DNA of 64,000 nt from Pseudomonas sp. LFM046. Its GTDB lineage: Bacteria; Pseudomonadota; Gammaproteobacteria; Pseudomonadales; Pseudomonadaceae. The stretch lies in assembly GCF_000949385.2 (NCBI RefSeq), contig NZ_JYKO02000001.1, forward strand, positions 4,408,851-4,472,850. The letters are read 5' to 3'. Positions 9,551 through 16,980 of the stretch are shown piece after piece (the first letter of the stretch is position 1; every line of letters begins with the position of its first letter). Both the position numbers and the translations under genes were made by a program. Below the pieces are notes generated by a model. It had not been told where the DNA came from. It searched no databases and saw only the letters and a list, made by a program, of their open reading frames with translations.

Positions 9551-10665
9551 GGGCGACCCTCTTGCGAATTGTCGGTTGCGCCCAGGGCCGGATAGTCGGT
9601 GTAACCGCGAGCCCCCGGGGTATAGAGCGTGGAACGGTCGAACCCGGCAAGTGCCTGCCGCTCGCGCAGCCGTGCCACAAGATCCGGGTTGCCGATGAAA
9701 TGGCGCGCGAAGGACACCGCCTCCCCCACACCGTCCGCAACGGCTTGGGCGGCACTGCCCCCCTCGAAGCCATCGTTGAGAATCAGCGGGCCGCTGAAAT
9801 GCCGACGCACCAGGGCAAAGGCATCCAGGCCTGGCTGCGGTGAGCGGCTGACCTGGACGTAGGCCAGGCCCAGCGGGTCCACCGCCTCCAGCAGCGCGCC
9901 GTAGGTGGCGGCGGGATCGTCGTCCTGCATGTCGTTGTAGGGATTGCCGGGGATGATCCGCAGGCCGACCCGGCCCGCGCCGATCGCCCCGGCCATGGCC
10001 TCCAGTGTTTCCACCGCGAAGCGGATGCGGTTGGTCAGCGAGCCGCCATAGCCGTCCTGGCGCTGGTTGCTGCCCGCCAGGAGGAACTGCATCGGCAGAT
10101 AACCGCTGCTGCAGTGCAGCTCCACACCGTCGAATCCCGCTGCACGGGCATTCAGTGCCGCCTGCCGGTACGCCTCGATCACCCTGACGATCTCCGCGCT
10201 TTCCAGGGCGCGCGGGACGTCCATCGGCACCATGCCGTGGCTGTCGCTGTACAGGCTGCCCTGCGCGGCAATGGCCGACGGCGCCACGGTGTCGGCATCG
10301 ACGGCCTTGTTGTGTCGACTTGCGACCCGCCCCACGTGCATCAATTGCAGGACCGTACTCGCCCCGCCGCGCTCGCGCACACGCCCGGTCACCCGGCGCC
10401 AGGCGTCGATCTGCCCGGCCGTGACGATGCCCGGCGTGCGGCAATACCCCTTGCCTTCAGGGCTGGGATAGGTGCCCTCGGCAATGATCAGGCCGGCGTC
10501 CGCGCGCTGGCCGTAGTAGGCCGCGTGCAGTTCGCTCGGCGCGTCGAAACCGTCGGCGCGGCTGCGGGTCATGGGTGCCATGACAATGCGGTTGGCCAGG
10601 CGCAGCTCGCCCAGTTGCACCGGTTCGAACAGGCGGTCGAGGGTGGCGGATTCGACACGGGCCAT
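9547..10665 (-). CDS. Old Yellow Enzyme family NADH:flavin oxidoreductase with altered active site
   Basis: A 372-residue TIM-barrel FMN enzyme. It shows VMAPMTRSRA at the N-terminus, QLMHVGR, and VELHCSSGYLPMQFL. OYE enzymes reduce activated C=C bonds of enones or nitro compounds with NAD(P)H. In most members the substrate-binding pair is His plus Asn or His in H-x-A-N/H-G-Y-L; here it reads H184-C-S-S187-G-Y189-L, so the second residue is Ser while the proton-donor Tyr is kept. This may change ligand orientation. The gene is coupled by a one-base overlap to the SnoaL-like gene and by 4 nt to the CoA ligase. A role reducing a ring double bond of an enone intermediate is inferred. Confidence 0.88.
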   Translation of the reverse strand: MARVESATLDRLFEPVQLGELRLANRIVMAPMTRSRADGFDAPSELHAAYYGQRADAGLIIAEGTYPSPEGKGYCRTPGIVTAGQIDAWRRVTGRVRERGGASTVLQLMHVGRVASRHNKAVDADTVAPSAIAAQGSLYSDSHGMVPMDVPRALESAEIVRVIEAYRQAALNARAAGFDGVELHCSSGYLPMQFLLAGSNQRQDGYGGSLTNRIRFAVETLEAMAGAIGAGRVGLRIIPGNPYNDMQDDDPAATYGALLEAVDPLGLAYVQVSRSPQPGLDAFALVRRHFSGPLILNDGFEGGSAAQAVADGVGEAVSFARHFIGNPDLVARLRERQALAGFDRSTLYTPGARGYTDYPALGATDNSQEGRP

Positions 10666-11291
10666 CAGCGCACCCTCACCCGGGGTGCGGCCGAACCGCG
10701 CCGCATGCGTTCCAGGAAGGCGTCCAGCGGTGCCGGCTCGGCCACTTCCGGCAGGGCATCACCCGGCTTTTCGCTCCAGAAGGTCTTCCAGCTCGGCCAC
10801 AGCTCATGCCAGGAGCCGTCGTAGGGCTCGCGGCCCGGCCAACGCATCTTCTTCTCGCCGATGGGCGGCTTGTTCAGGTCGCTGGCGTAGAGGTAGCACG
10901 GCAGGCGCCGGCGGAAGAACCAGCGTCCATCGATGCGCTGGTAGTCGTCCCAATAGAGCATCTGCATGATCACCCACTCGGGGCCGGCCTCGTGCTCGTT
11001 CTTCGAATAGACCACGCCACAGGCGTTGTCCGGGTCCTTGAACTCGATGATGTGGCCGCCGATATGGTGCGAGGTGGTGCTGAACTGCAGGCGCAGGGTG
11101 TCGTCGATCCAGGCCTTCAAGTGAGCGCGGCCGACCTTGTCCTGGCCGACCTTGATGTCTTCAGGGAACAGCCCGACCCAGGCGTCCAGGTCACGCATGT
11201 CCAGGGCCAGCGCGTACTTGGCCGGAAGCATGCGGATTTCCTCCAGCGATTCCAGCCGGTCCAGCCGCGCCTGCAAGGTTTGCTCGTTCAT
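10665..11291 (-). CDS. SnoaL/NTF2-fold protein (ketosteroid-isomerase-like superfamily)
   Basis: A 208-residue protein with a SnoaL-like fold: the N-terminal helix LEEIRMLPAKYALALDMRDLDAW, a strand/loop region with TSHHIGGHIIEF, and WFFRRRLPCYLYASDL. Members act as isomerases, cyclases, dehydratases or hydroxylase-associated subunits, and many sit in steroid or aromatic clusters. It is longer than a minimal SnoaL domain (about 140 residues), with an extra W-rich C-terminal tail (SWHELWPSWKTFW). It is 14 nt downstream of an SDR gene and overlaps the OYE gene by one base. The exact reaction cannot be told from sequence. Confidence 0.75.
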   Translation of the reverse strand: MNEQTLQARLDRLESLEEIRMLPAKYALALDMRDLDAWVGLFPEDIKVGQDKVGRAHLKAWIDDTLRLQFSTTSHHIGGHIIEFKDPDNACGVVYSKNEHEAGPEWVIMQMLYWDDYQRIDGRWFFRRRLPCYLYASDLNKPPIGEKKMRWPGREPYDGSWHELWPSWKTFWSEKPGDALPEVAEPAPLDAFLERMRRGSAAPRVRVR

Positions 11292-11305
11292 GGCGATCTC
11301 CCGGA

Positions 11306-12070
11306 TCAGCGCTGCGAGGAAATGTTGCCGCCGTCGACGACGATCTCGGCGGCGTTGATGTAGCTGGCTTCGTCGGACAGCAGGAAGCGCACCACCCGGC
11401 CGATCTCCTGCGGCTGGCCCAGGCGGCCAAGGATGATCCGGCGCTCGAAATGACCGGGCCGCGCCGCGGCGATCGGCGCCACCATCGGCGTGAGGATCTG
11501 CCCCGGCGAAACCGAATTGACGCGAATGCCATCGGCGCCCAGGGCGTCGGCCAGGGAACGCACCATCGACAGCATGCCGCCTTTGGAGGCGCTGTAAGCC
11601 GGAATCAGCCCGTTGCCGAGGGTGGCGTTGATCGAGGCGATGCCGACCACCGCAGAACCCGGATGGGACCGCAGGTCCGGCAGCATGGCCTGCACCAGCA
11701 GCGCCATGGCGCGCAGGTTGACGTTCAGCACCAGGTCCCAGCGCTCCGCCGTGAGCTGTTCCAGGCCGCTCTGATCGACCACGCCAGCGGCATGCACGAG
11801 GGCGCCCGGCGCACCCAGCTCGGCGCGGGTAAGGTCCAGGGCTGAATCGATGGCCGCCGGATCGCGCAGGTCGATGCCCACACCCAGGCAGGGCACGCCG
11901 TACTGCTCGGCCAGACGCGCCGCCACGGCCTGGGCCTTGTCGGCCTGCAGGTCCCAGATGGCCACCGGGCGCTTCACGGCCGCCAGCGCCTCGGCAGTGG
12001 CCTCACCGATACCGGAAGCACCGCCAGTCACCAGCACCGGGCTGGCTGGAACATTCAGTTGGATATCCAT
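11306..12070 (-). CDS. Short-chain dehydrogenase/reductase (SDR 1 of the cluster)
   Basis: A 254-residue classical SDR. The cofactor motif is TGGASGIG near residue 15, followed by an Asp in VAIWDLQADKA that favours NAD(H). The structural motif reads HAAG instead of NNAG. The catalytic Ser is in VGIASINA and the YxxxK pair is in PAYSASKGG. The C-terminal VDGGN is typical. It probably oxidises or reduces a ring hydroxyl/ketone. It lies 3 nt downstream of SDR 2 in the Rieske operon. Confidence 0.85.
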   Translation of the reverse strand: MDIQLNVPASPVLVTGGASGIGEATAEALAAVKRPVAIWDLQADKAQAVAARLAEQYGVPCLGVGIDLRDPAAIDSALDLTRAELGAPGALVHAAGVVDQSGLEQLTAERWDLVLNVNLRAMALLVQAMLPDLRSHPGSAVVGIASINATLGNGLIPAYSASKGGMLSMVRSLADALGADGIRVNSVSPGQILTPMVAPIAAARPGHFERRIILGRLGQPQEIGRVVRFLLSDEASYINAAEIVVDGGNISSQR

Positions 12071-12073
12071 GGG

Positions 12074-12895
12074 TCACGCCTCGCTCAGGGCCGATCTGAT
12101 TTCAGTGGAAGTCGCCGAGGTGTAGTCGCTGGCGCCGACGTTGAGTTCGCTGGTCTTGCCGCCATCGACCACCAGGGTCTGGCCGGTGATGTAGGAGGCT
12201 TCGTCCGAGGCCAGGAAGAGGATGGCGTTGGCCACTTCCTCGGGCTCGCCGATGCGCTTGAGCGGAACCGACCGCGCGGTGCCGGCGGCCATCTCTTCGC
12301 TGCGCATCGCCTCGCGGGTGCCTTCGCTCCAGACCACGCCCGGAATCACCACGTTGACCCGGATGTTTTCGGGGGCGCCTTCCAGTGCCGCCGCGCGGCT
12401 GAAATTGACGACGCCCGCCTTGGCCGCGCCGTAGGCGCTGAGACCGGGGCTGCCGAGCAGGCCCACCACCGAGCCCATGTTGACGATGGAACCGCCCTTG
12501 CCCTGCATCACGCGCATGGCCGCGCGGGTGCCGAAGAAGGCCACGTCCAGGCTGCCGCGCAGGCTCTTGTGCCACTCCTCGGTGGACAGCCCCACCAGCG
12601 GGCCCCAGGTGTAGTTCACCGCGTTGTTGACCATGATGTCGAAACGGCCGAAGCGCTCCAGGGTCTTGCTCACGGCGCGATCCACGGCCTGTTCGTCGGT
12701 GACGTCGGTCTGCACCCAGTCGGCCTCCCCGCCCTGCTTGCGAATCTGGGCCACCACCGCCTCCAGCGGCGCCTGGCGGCGGCCGCAGACCATCACCCTG
12801 GCGCCCTGGGCGGCGAACAGCCGCGCCGCCGCCGCACCGATCCCCGTACCGGCGCCACTGATCAGCGCCACCTTGCCTTGCAGTCGTCCACTCAT
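12074..12895 (-). CDS. Short-chain dehydrogenase/reductase (SDR 2)
   Basis: A 273-residue classical SDR starting MSGRLQGKVALISGAGTGIG. I used the ATG at 12895, directly before this motif, although the frame stays open further upstream through SDR 3. NNAVN replaces the usual NNAG. The active-site Ser lies in VNMGSVVGLLG and YxxxK in SAYGAAKAG. The C-terminus has SYITGQTLVVDGGKTSE. It sits 11 nt after SDR 3 and 3 nt before SDR 1, so the three dehydrogenases form one block of the operon. The substrate is unknown. Confidence 0.85.
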   Translation of the reverse strand: MSGRLQGKVALISGAGTGIGAAAARLFAAQGARVMVCGRRQAPLEAVVAQIRKQGGEADWVQTDVTDEQAVDRAVSKTLERFGRFDIMVNNAVNYTWGPLVGLSTEEWHKSLRGSLDVAFFGTRAAMRVMQGKGGSIVNMGSVVGLLGSPGLSAYGAAKAGVVNFSRAAALEGAPENIRVNVVIPGVVWSEGTREAMRSEEMAAGTARSVPLKRIGEPEEVANAILFLASDEASYITGQTLVVDGGKTSELNVGASDYTSATSTEIRSALSEA

Positions 12896-12906
12896 GGGAA
12901 GTCCTC

Positions 12907-13734
12907 TCAGAGCATCATCATGCCGCCGGCGGCGGCGAGGGTTTGTCCGGTAAACGCACTGGCTTCGTCGCTGGCCAGGAACAGGCAAGTGCGGGCGATT
13001 TCGTCCGGCTCCAGCAGGCGTCCCAGGGGAATGGCGCGTTCCAGGGCCTGCTGCCATTCGCGAGAGATCGACTGCATCATCGGCGTGCGGGTCGGCCCCG
13101 GGCAGATGGTGTTGACGCGGATTCCGCGCGGGCCGAGGTCCCGCGCCAGGCATTTGCCCAGGCCGATCACCGCGGCCTTGGATGCGCAGTAGGCCGCCGG
13201 CCCTTCGCCGCTGAGCGCGGACAGGCTGGCGATGTTGATGATCGAGCCGCGCCGGCCGCTGGCGATCATCAGGCGCACCGCCGCACGGCTGCAGTAGAAG
13301 GTGCCGCCCAGGTTGATATCGACGATGCGCTGCCAGCCGGCATCGGTCAGGTCGACGACCATGTCGGTGAACACGTCGGGCTCGACACCCGCCGCCAGCT
13401 GCTCATTGCGGCGCGCCAGCCGCTGCTGGTACTGGTCGAAGCCATCGCCTGGCACCTGGCCGATGCCGGCGTTGTTGACCAGCACATCGAGGCAGCCGTA
13501 ACGCGCCTCCACCTCGGCGAACAATCTCGCCACCGCCGCGCTGTCACCGATGTCACAGGCCCTGGCAAGACTGCTCTCGCGCGTTGCCAGTTCGGCGACC
13601 GTGCGCTGCGCCGCCGCCTCGTCGATGTCCACCACCACCACGCTCGCCCCTTCGGCAGCGAACAATGCCGCCGTGGCGCGCCCCATTCCCGATCCTGCGC
13701 CGGTAACCAGCGCGACCTTGCCTTCGAGCCTCAT
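12907..13734 (-). CDS. Short-chain dehydrogenase/reductase (SDR 3)
   Basis: A 275-residue SDR. The cofactor motif is TGAGSGMG, VVVVDIDEAAA suggests NAD(H), NNAG is intact, and the active site has NIASLSALSG plus AAYCASKAA. An insertion of about 25 residues after NNAGIGQVP makes it longer than a minimal SDR, which may shape a larger substrate pocket. The leader has AACAACAA (13753-13760 on the minus strand) about 20 nt before the start, matching the Crc/Hfq CA motif. It follows the Rieske oxygenase gene by 40 nt. Confidence 0.86.
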   Translation of the reverse strand: MRLEGKVALVTGAGSGMGRATAALFAAEGASVVVVDIDEAAAQRTVAELATRESSLARACDIGDSAAVARLFAEVEARYGCLDVLVNNAGIGQVPGDGFDQYQQRLARRNEQLAAGVEPDVFTDMVVDLTDAGWQRIVDINLGGTFYCSRAAVRLMIASGRRGSIINIASLSALSGEGPAAYCASKAAVIGLGKCLARDLGPRGIRVNTICPGPTRTPMMQSISREWQQALERAIPLGRLLEPDEIARTCLFLASDEASAFTGQTLAAAGGMMML

Positions 13735-13752
13735 GTCCCGTCCTTCCGTTTC

Positions 13753-13760
13753 TTGTTGTT
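13753..13760 (-). promoter_or_regulatory. CA motif (Hfq/Crc-type) before SDR 3
   Basis: AACAACAA on the minus strand, 18-25 nt before the SDR 3 start. It matches the AAnAAnAA consensus to which Hfq and Crc bind for catabolite repression in Pseudomonas. Confidence 0.55.
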
Positions 13761-13774
13761 CTCAAATGCCCAGC

Positions 13775-14857
13775 TCAGATCAGGTGCAGTTGGCTGCGGG
13801 CCTGTTCGGGCACTTCGGCGAGCTGCTGCCAGACACCGCCCTTGCACTCGAATACCTTGCGGGTCGGCACAGGCAGGTCGGCAACGTCGGTGTAGAACTG
13901 CTCGTACCACTCGCGCAGCTGGTACACCGGGCCATCCCCCTCGCAGAGAATCGGTTTGTCGATGCGGGTCTTGCTGTGCCAGATCTCCACGTCCTGGAAG
14001 AAGGACTTGTGCGCCTGCCCGGCATAGCCTTCGGCGATGGCCAGGTTCTGCGCCTCGGACAGCCCCGGCTGCTTGCGCACCTTGATGGCGTAGCGCAGCT
14101 CGAAGCTGTTCTGGTCGATCGGCACGTGGCAGTTGAGCAACAGTGAGTCGAGGGTCTGCTCGCCGGCCTGCGCGCTCATGCGGGTGATGTGGTAGGCGGG
14201 GCCGAAATAGGCGCTGTCCGCGCGCAGACCGCTGCCCAGCAGCTCGCTGTCCTCGCCCTGGAACATCTGGTAGCCCCGATGCCCGTCGAAGGTGTTGCAG
14301 AAGTAACTGGCCGGCGAGCCATGCACCGGCCCGAAATGCGCGAAGTCGGCGAGGTTATCCACCAGTTCGCGGCAGTTCGTCTGGATGACCATCTTGCGCA
14401 TCATCCACTCCGTCCACTCGGACGAATAACAGGCCTCGATGCGCGGCACCTCCACCTCGGGGTCCGGCGCATTGCCCTCGGGGTCGTTCCAGACGTACAG
14501 CAGCTGGTTCTTCTCCAGCGTCGGCCACGCCTTGACCCGCGCCCGCAGGGGCACGCGCTTGCAATAGGGAATCGACACGCACTTGCCGTCGCTGCCCCAC
14601 TTCCAGTGATGGAACGGGCACACCACGGCATCGCCCTCCACGTGCCCACTGGCGAGGTCCGCGCCCATGTGCGGGCAGTAGCCGTCGAGGATGTGCATCG
14701 CGCCATCTTCGCCACGGAATGCCACGAGGCGGGTGCCAAAGATGTTCAGTGGGTGAGGCTTGCCGTCTGCGTAATCGGCGACCAGGCCGAGGCAGTGCCA
14801 GCCTCGGGCGAAGCGCGGCGCGGATACGCCGCCTTGAAGGGGAGTCGACTGTTCCAT
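13775..14857 (-). CDS. KshA-like Rieske non-heme iron oxygenase
   Basis: A 360-residue oxygenase component. The Rieske [2Fe-2S] ligands are C61-x-H63 (CPHMG) and C80-x2-H83 (CPFHHW). The mononuclear iron site is in DNLADFAHFGPVHG, with D171, H174 and H179. The order, length and flanking text (RFARGWHCLGL, DPEGN, NCRELVDN) follow KshA, the oxygenase of 3-ketosteroid 9-alpha-hydroxylase, which uses a KshB-type reductase. Such a reductase is encoded at 28656-29723. The substrate need not be a steroid, because KshA-like enzymes also act on other polycyclic or terpenoid ketones. It is the first gene of a seven-gene operon; CAGGAG precedes the start and dyad A lies 76 bp upstream. Confidence 0.88.
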   Translation of the reverse strand: MEQSTPLQGGVSAPRFARGWHCLGLVADYADGKPHPLNIFGTRLVAFRGEDGAMHILDGYCPHMGADLASGHVEGDAVVCPFHHWKWGSDGKCVSIPYCKRVPLRARVKAWPTLEKNQLLYVWNDPEGNAPDPEVEVPRIEACYSSEWTEWMMRKMVIQTNCRELVDNLADFAHFGPVHGSPASYFCNTFDGHRGYQMFQGEDSELLGSGLRADSAYFGPAYHITRMSAQAGEQTLDSLLLNCHVPIDQNSFELRYAIKVRKQPGLSEAQNLAIAEGYAGQAHKSFFQDVEIWHSKTRIDKPILCEGDGPVYQLREWYEQFYTDVADLPVPTRKVFECKGGVWQQLAEVPEQARSQLHLI

Positions 14858-14933
14858 GCTGATCTCCTGACAGGGGATGGATGTCGACTCGAACTATTCT
14901 CCATCCCCGATTCCCGGACATCCTTGCCCGGGA

Positions 14934-14951
14934 CTAGCCCACGCGGGTTAG
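14934..14951 (-). promoter_or_regulatory. Cluster dyad A, upstream of the Rieske operon
   Basis: Read toward the gene: CTAACCC-gcgt-GGGCTAG. It ends 76 bp before the oxygenase start. It is one of ten related sites with consensus CTAGTCC-N4-GGACGAT found before every transcription unit of the cluster. Confidence 0.7.
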
Positions 14952-14975
14952 GTCCGGCAGGAGAGACGCACCATA

Positions 14976-15136
14976 ACGCTTCACCGGTCCACCATCGGCG
15001 TACGGCATGGCAAGGACGGTGGAAATAAAAAGCGATTTCCACCCTACGGCACTGTGCCCAAACACGGGTGCGCACAGCGCACCCTACGGGATGGTCCTTG
15101 CACAGGCTCCACCGTAGGGTGTGCCGCGCGCACCGA
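14976..15136. repeat. Intergenic palindromic repeats (families B and C)
   Basis: 14976-15048 is a shortened copy of the repeat seen at 28403-28488 and 34141-34224, with arms reading ..CGCTT-CACCGGTCCACC.. and ..AAGCGATTTCCACCCTAC. It is followed by GCGCACCCTAC (to 15087) and GTAGGGTGTGCC (from 15114), copies of the family at 25637-25724. They separate the Rieske operon promoter from the 3' end of the DHH gene. Confidence 0.75.
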
Positions 15137-15144
15137 GAGCGGGG

Positions 15145-16119
15145 CTACAGGACCGGCTTGGGATACGCCTCGAGGAACTGCCCGGCGAAACGCTCGACGG
15201 CTTCGGCCGGCAAACGATTGATCCCCGCTGCGCGCTTGCGCCCTCCCCCGGTGGCGAACCCCCGGCAGAAGGCATCCGCCTCCAGGCTGGCGGTGGCCGG
15301 CACCCGCAGGCTGAACATCCAGTCACCGTCCGTCCTGACACTCAGCAGACCCAGCGCACGCCCTGGGTCGCGGGCGGCCAGCTGGTTCGCCAGCACGCCG
15401 CTGACCCGCCGGGCCCAGGGCTCGGCCGGCAAGCGGTAGAGGGTCGCCCCACGCCCCGCCTGCCAGGGCTCCAGGCTGGCCGCATGTGCCATATCGGCGG
15501 CGTGCCCGGCGCGCAGGCGGGCGAAGCTGGGGCTGTTGCGGATGAAGTCGAGCGGGTCCTGATACGGCAGCAACTCGGCGGCCAGGGCCACCGGCTCGAA
15601 ATGCAGGTCGGCCAGGCTGTCGCCGTAGGCGTTGTAGTTCAGCAGCAGGCCCAGCTCTTCGAGCGCGCGGATATCCGCTTCCTCCAGCCCATGACGCGCG
15701 GCCAGCAACCGAGCCGGCCCGGCCATGCCATCGCCGAAGGCCGCCGCCACCGCCCAGCGGTGGAATCGCCCGTCCAGGAAGCGATCCACCAGCAGGCTGG
15801 TGCAGACATCCGCAGCGGTGTCGATGTAGGACTCGAAGCCGGGATGGTCCGGCAGCTCCCCGGCGAAGTGGTGGTCAAAGTAGCGGACACGCCCGCCCGC
15901 GCCGAGAATCCGCGCCGCCTCGGCGCGGTTTTCCTCGTGGGAGACGTCGAGCACCGTCACCCGCTCCCCGGCTGCGGCCTGCACCCGTTGCAGCAAGGCA
16001 ATGTCACGCTTCACCCCGCTGACCAGGCGCACATCCGCCGCCAGTTCGCCCGCGAGGCGCAGTTGCTGAAGCGCGCAGAGTCCGTCCGCATCGCCGTTGA
16101 AAGCACAATGATCGAGCAT
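15145..16119 (-). CDS. DHH/DHHA1 family phosphoesterase (possible PAP phosphatase)
   Basis: A 324-residue protein with the DHH hydrolase motifs: NGDADG (residues 8-13), LDVS (57-60), the DHH triplet in RYFDHHFAGE (82-84), and a C-terminal DHHA1-like GGGRKRAAG. I start at ATG 16119 because GGGGGAG lies just upstream; the frame is open further 5'. The family includes NrnA-type enzymes that degrade nano-RNA and dephosphorylate pAp, and c-di-AMP phosphodiesterases. It is 17 nt downstream of SDR 4 in the same operon as a PAPS-dependent sulfotransferase, so removal of the by-product 3'-phosphoadenosine 5'-phosphate is an attractive but unproven role. It may instead be a general nucleic-acid phosphoesterase. 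Confidence 0.8.
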   Translation of the reverse strand: MLDHCAFNGDADGLCALQQLRLAGELAADVRLVSGVKRDIALLQRVQAAAGERVTVLDVSHEENRAEAARILGAGGRVRYFDHHFAGELPDHPGFESYIDTAADVCTSLLVDRFLDGRFHRWAVAAAFGDGMAGPARLLAARHGLEEADIRALEELGLLLNYNAYGDSLADLHFEPVALAAELLPYQDPLDFIRNSPSFARLRAGHAADMAHAASLEPWQAGRGATLYRLPAEPWARRVSGVLANQLAARDPGRALGLLSVRTDGDWMFSLRVPATASLEADAFCRGFATGGGRKRAAGINRLPAEAVERFAGQFLEAYPKPVL

Positions 16120-16136
16120 CGTCGTCTCCCCCTCAC

Positions 16137-16925
16137 TCAGCGCATCAGCTCGCCACCATTGGCGTCCAGCTGCACACCGTTGATGGCGCTGGCGTAGTCG
16201 GAGGCCAGGAACAGTGCCGCGCGGGCGCATTCCTCGTCGCCCGGCATGCGCCCGCCGGGAATCCCCGCGCTGAATTCGGCGCGCACCTGCTCCTCACTCA
16301 CACCCCGTGCCGCCGCTGCCTGACGCACGTGCGCCTGCACCGGCTCGCCCCACATCCAGCCGCAGGCCAGGCCGTTCACCCGCAGGCCATGCTCGGCGAG
16401 CTCGGATGCCAGGTAACGCACCGCCACGGCCAGGGTGCCCTTGGACACGGCGTAGGCACCGCCGCCCGCATAGGGCTGGTGAACGCCCAGGGTGCTGATC
16501 ATGACGACGGCGCCGGCGCGCTGGGCCTTCATCTGCGGCAGGACGGCGCGGGTCAGGTGCAGCGAGCCGAACAGGTTGACGTCCAGGGCCTCCTGCAGCA
16601 GCTCGTCCGAACAGCCTTCCAGCGAGTCGAAGCCGCCATGGGCATAGGCGCTGTTGACCAGGGCATCAATGCGCCCGAAGCGCTCCACCGTGGCCTTGGC
16701 AAAGGCCCGGCAGGCCTTGGCATCGCTGACATCAGTGGGCATCCAGAAGACCTGGCAGTCCGTGCCCAGGGCGCGGATGCGCTGCTCCGCGTCACGCAGG
16801 CGCGCCTCGTTACGGGCGCAGATGGCGACGGCGCGAGCGCCTTCACGGGCGGCTTCCAGGGCGAGCTTGATGCCCATGCCCGGGCCGATGCCGGAGATCA
16901 TCACAACCTTGTCTTTCAGCAGCAT
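16137..16925 (-). CDS. Short-chain dehydrogenase/reductase (SDR 4) with unusual NSAY motif
   Basis: A 262-residue SDR. The cofactor motif is SGIGPGMG, Ser is in VMISTLGV and YxxxK in GAYAVSKGT. The usual NNAG stabilising motif is replaced by VNSAYAHGG, which is atypical, and the Rossmann motif has an inserted Pro. SDRs of this variant type occur in hydrocarbon and steroid clusters of mycobacteria and proteobacteria (family knowledge). It lies 55 nt after the sulfotransferase gene and 17 nt before the DHH gene. Its leader holds an AACAACAA motif (16938-16945) next to AGAGGA. Confidence 0.83.
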   Translation of the reverse strand: MLLKDKVVMISGIGPGMGIKLALEAAREGARAVAICARNEARLRDAEQRIRALGTDCQVFWMPTDVSDAKACRAFAKATVERFGRIDALVNSAYAHGGFDSLEGCSDELLQEALDVNLFGSLHLTRAVLPQMKAQRAGAVVMISTLGVHQPYAGGGAYAVSKGTLAVAVRYLASELAEHGLRVNGLACGWMWGEPVQAHVRQAAAARGVSEEQVRAEFSAGIPGGRMPGDEECARAALFLASDYASAINGVQLDANGGELMR

Positions 16926-16937
16926 GTTCGATTCCTC

Positions 16938-16945
16938 TTGTTGTT
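16938..16945 (-). promoter_or_regulatory. CA motif (Hfq/Crc-type) before SDR 4
   Basis: AACAACAA on the minus strand, 13-20 nt before the SDR 4 start and directly followed by the ribosome site GAGGA. Hfq/Crc binding here would mask translation initiation. Confidence 0.6.
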
Positions 16946-16980
16946 ATTCATCTGCACAAAAAAAAGCGGCGCCGCCCGGT

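Noticed and set aside
9547..10444. N-terminal extension of the CoA ligase frame through the OYE gene (to 10444)
   Set aside because: The extension is low-complexity Arg/Gly/Pro-rich sequence; the real start at 9550 matches the family N-terminus and overlaps the OYE stop.
12896..13153. Upstream extension of the SDR 2 frame into SDR 3
   Set aside because: The added residues have no SDR features; the cofactor motif begins right after ATG 12895.
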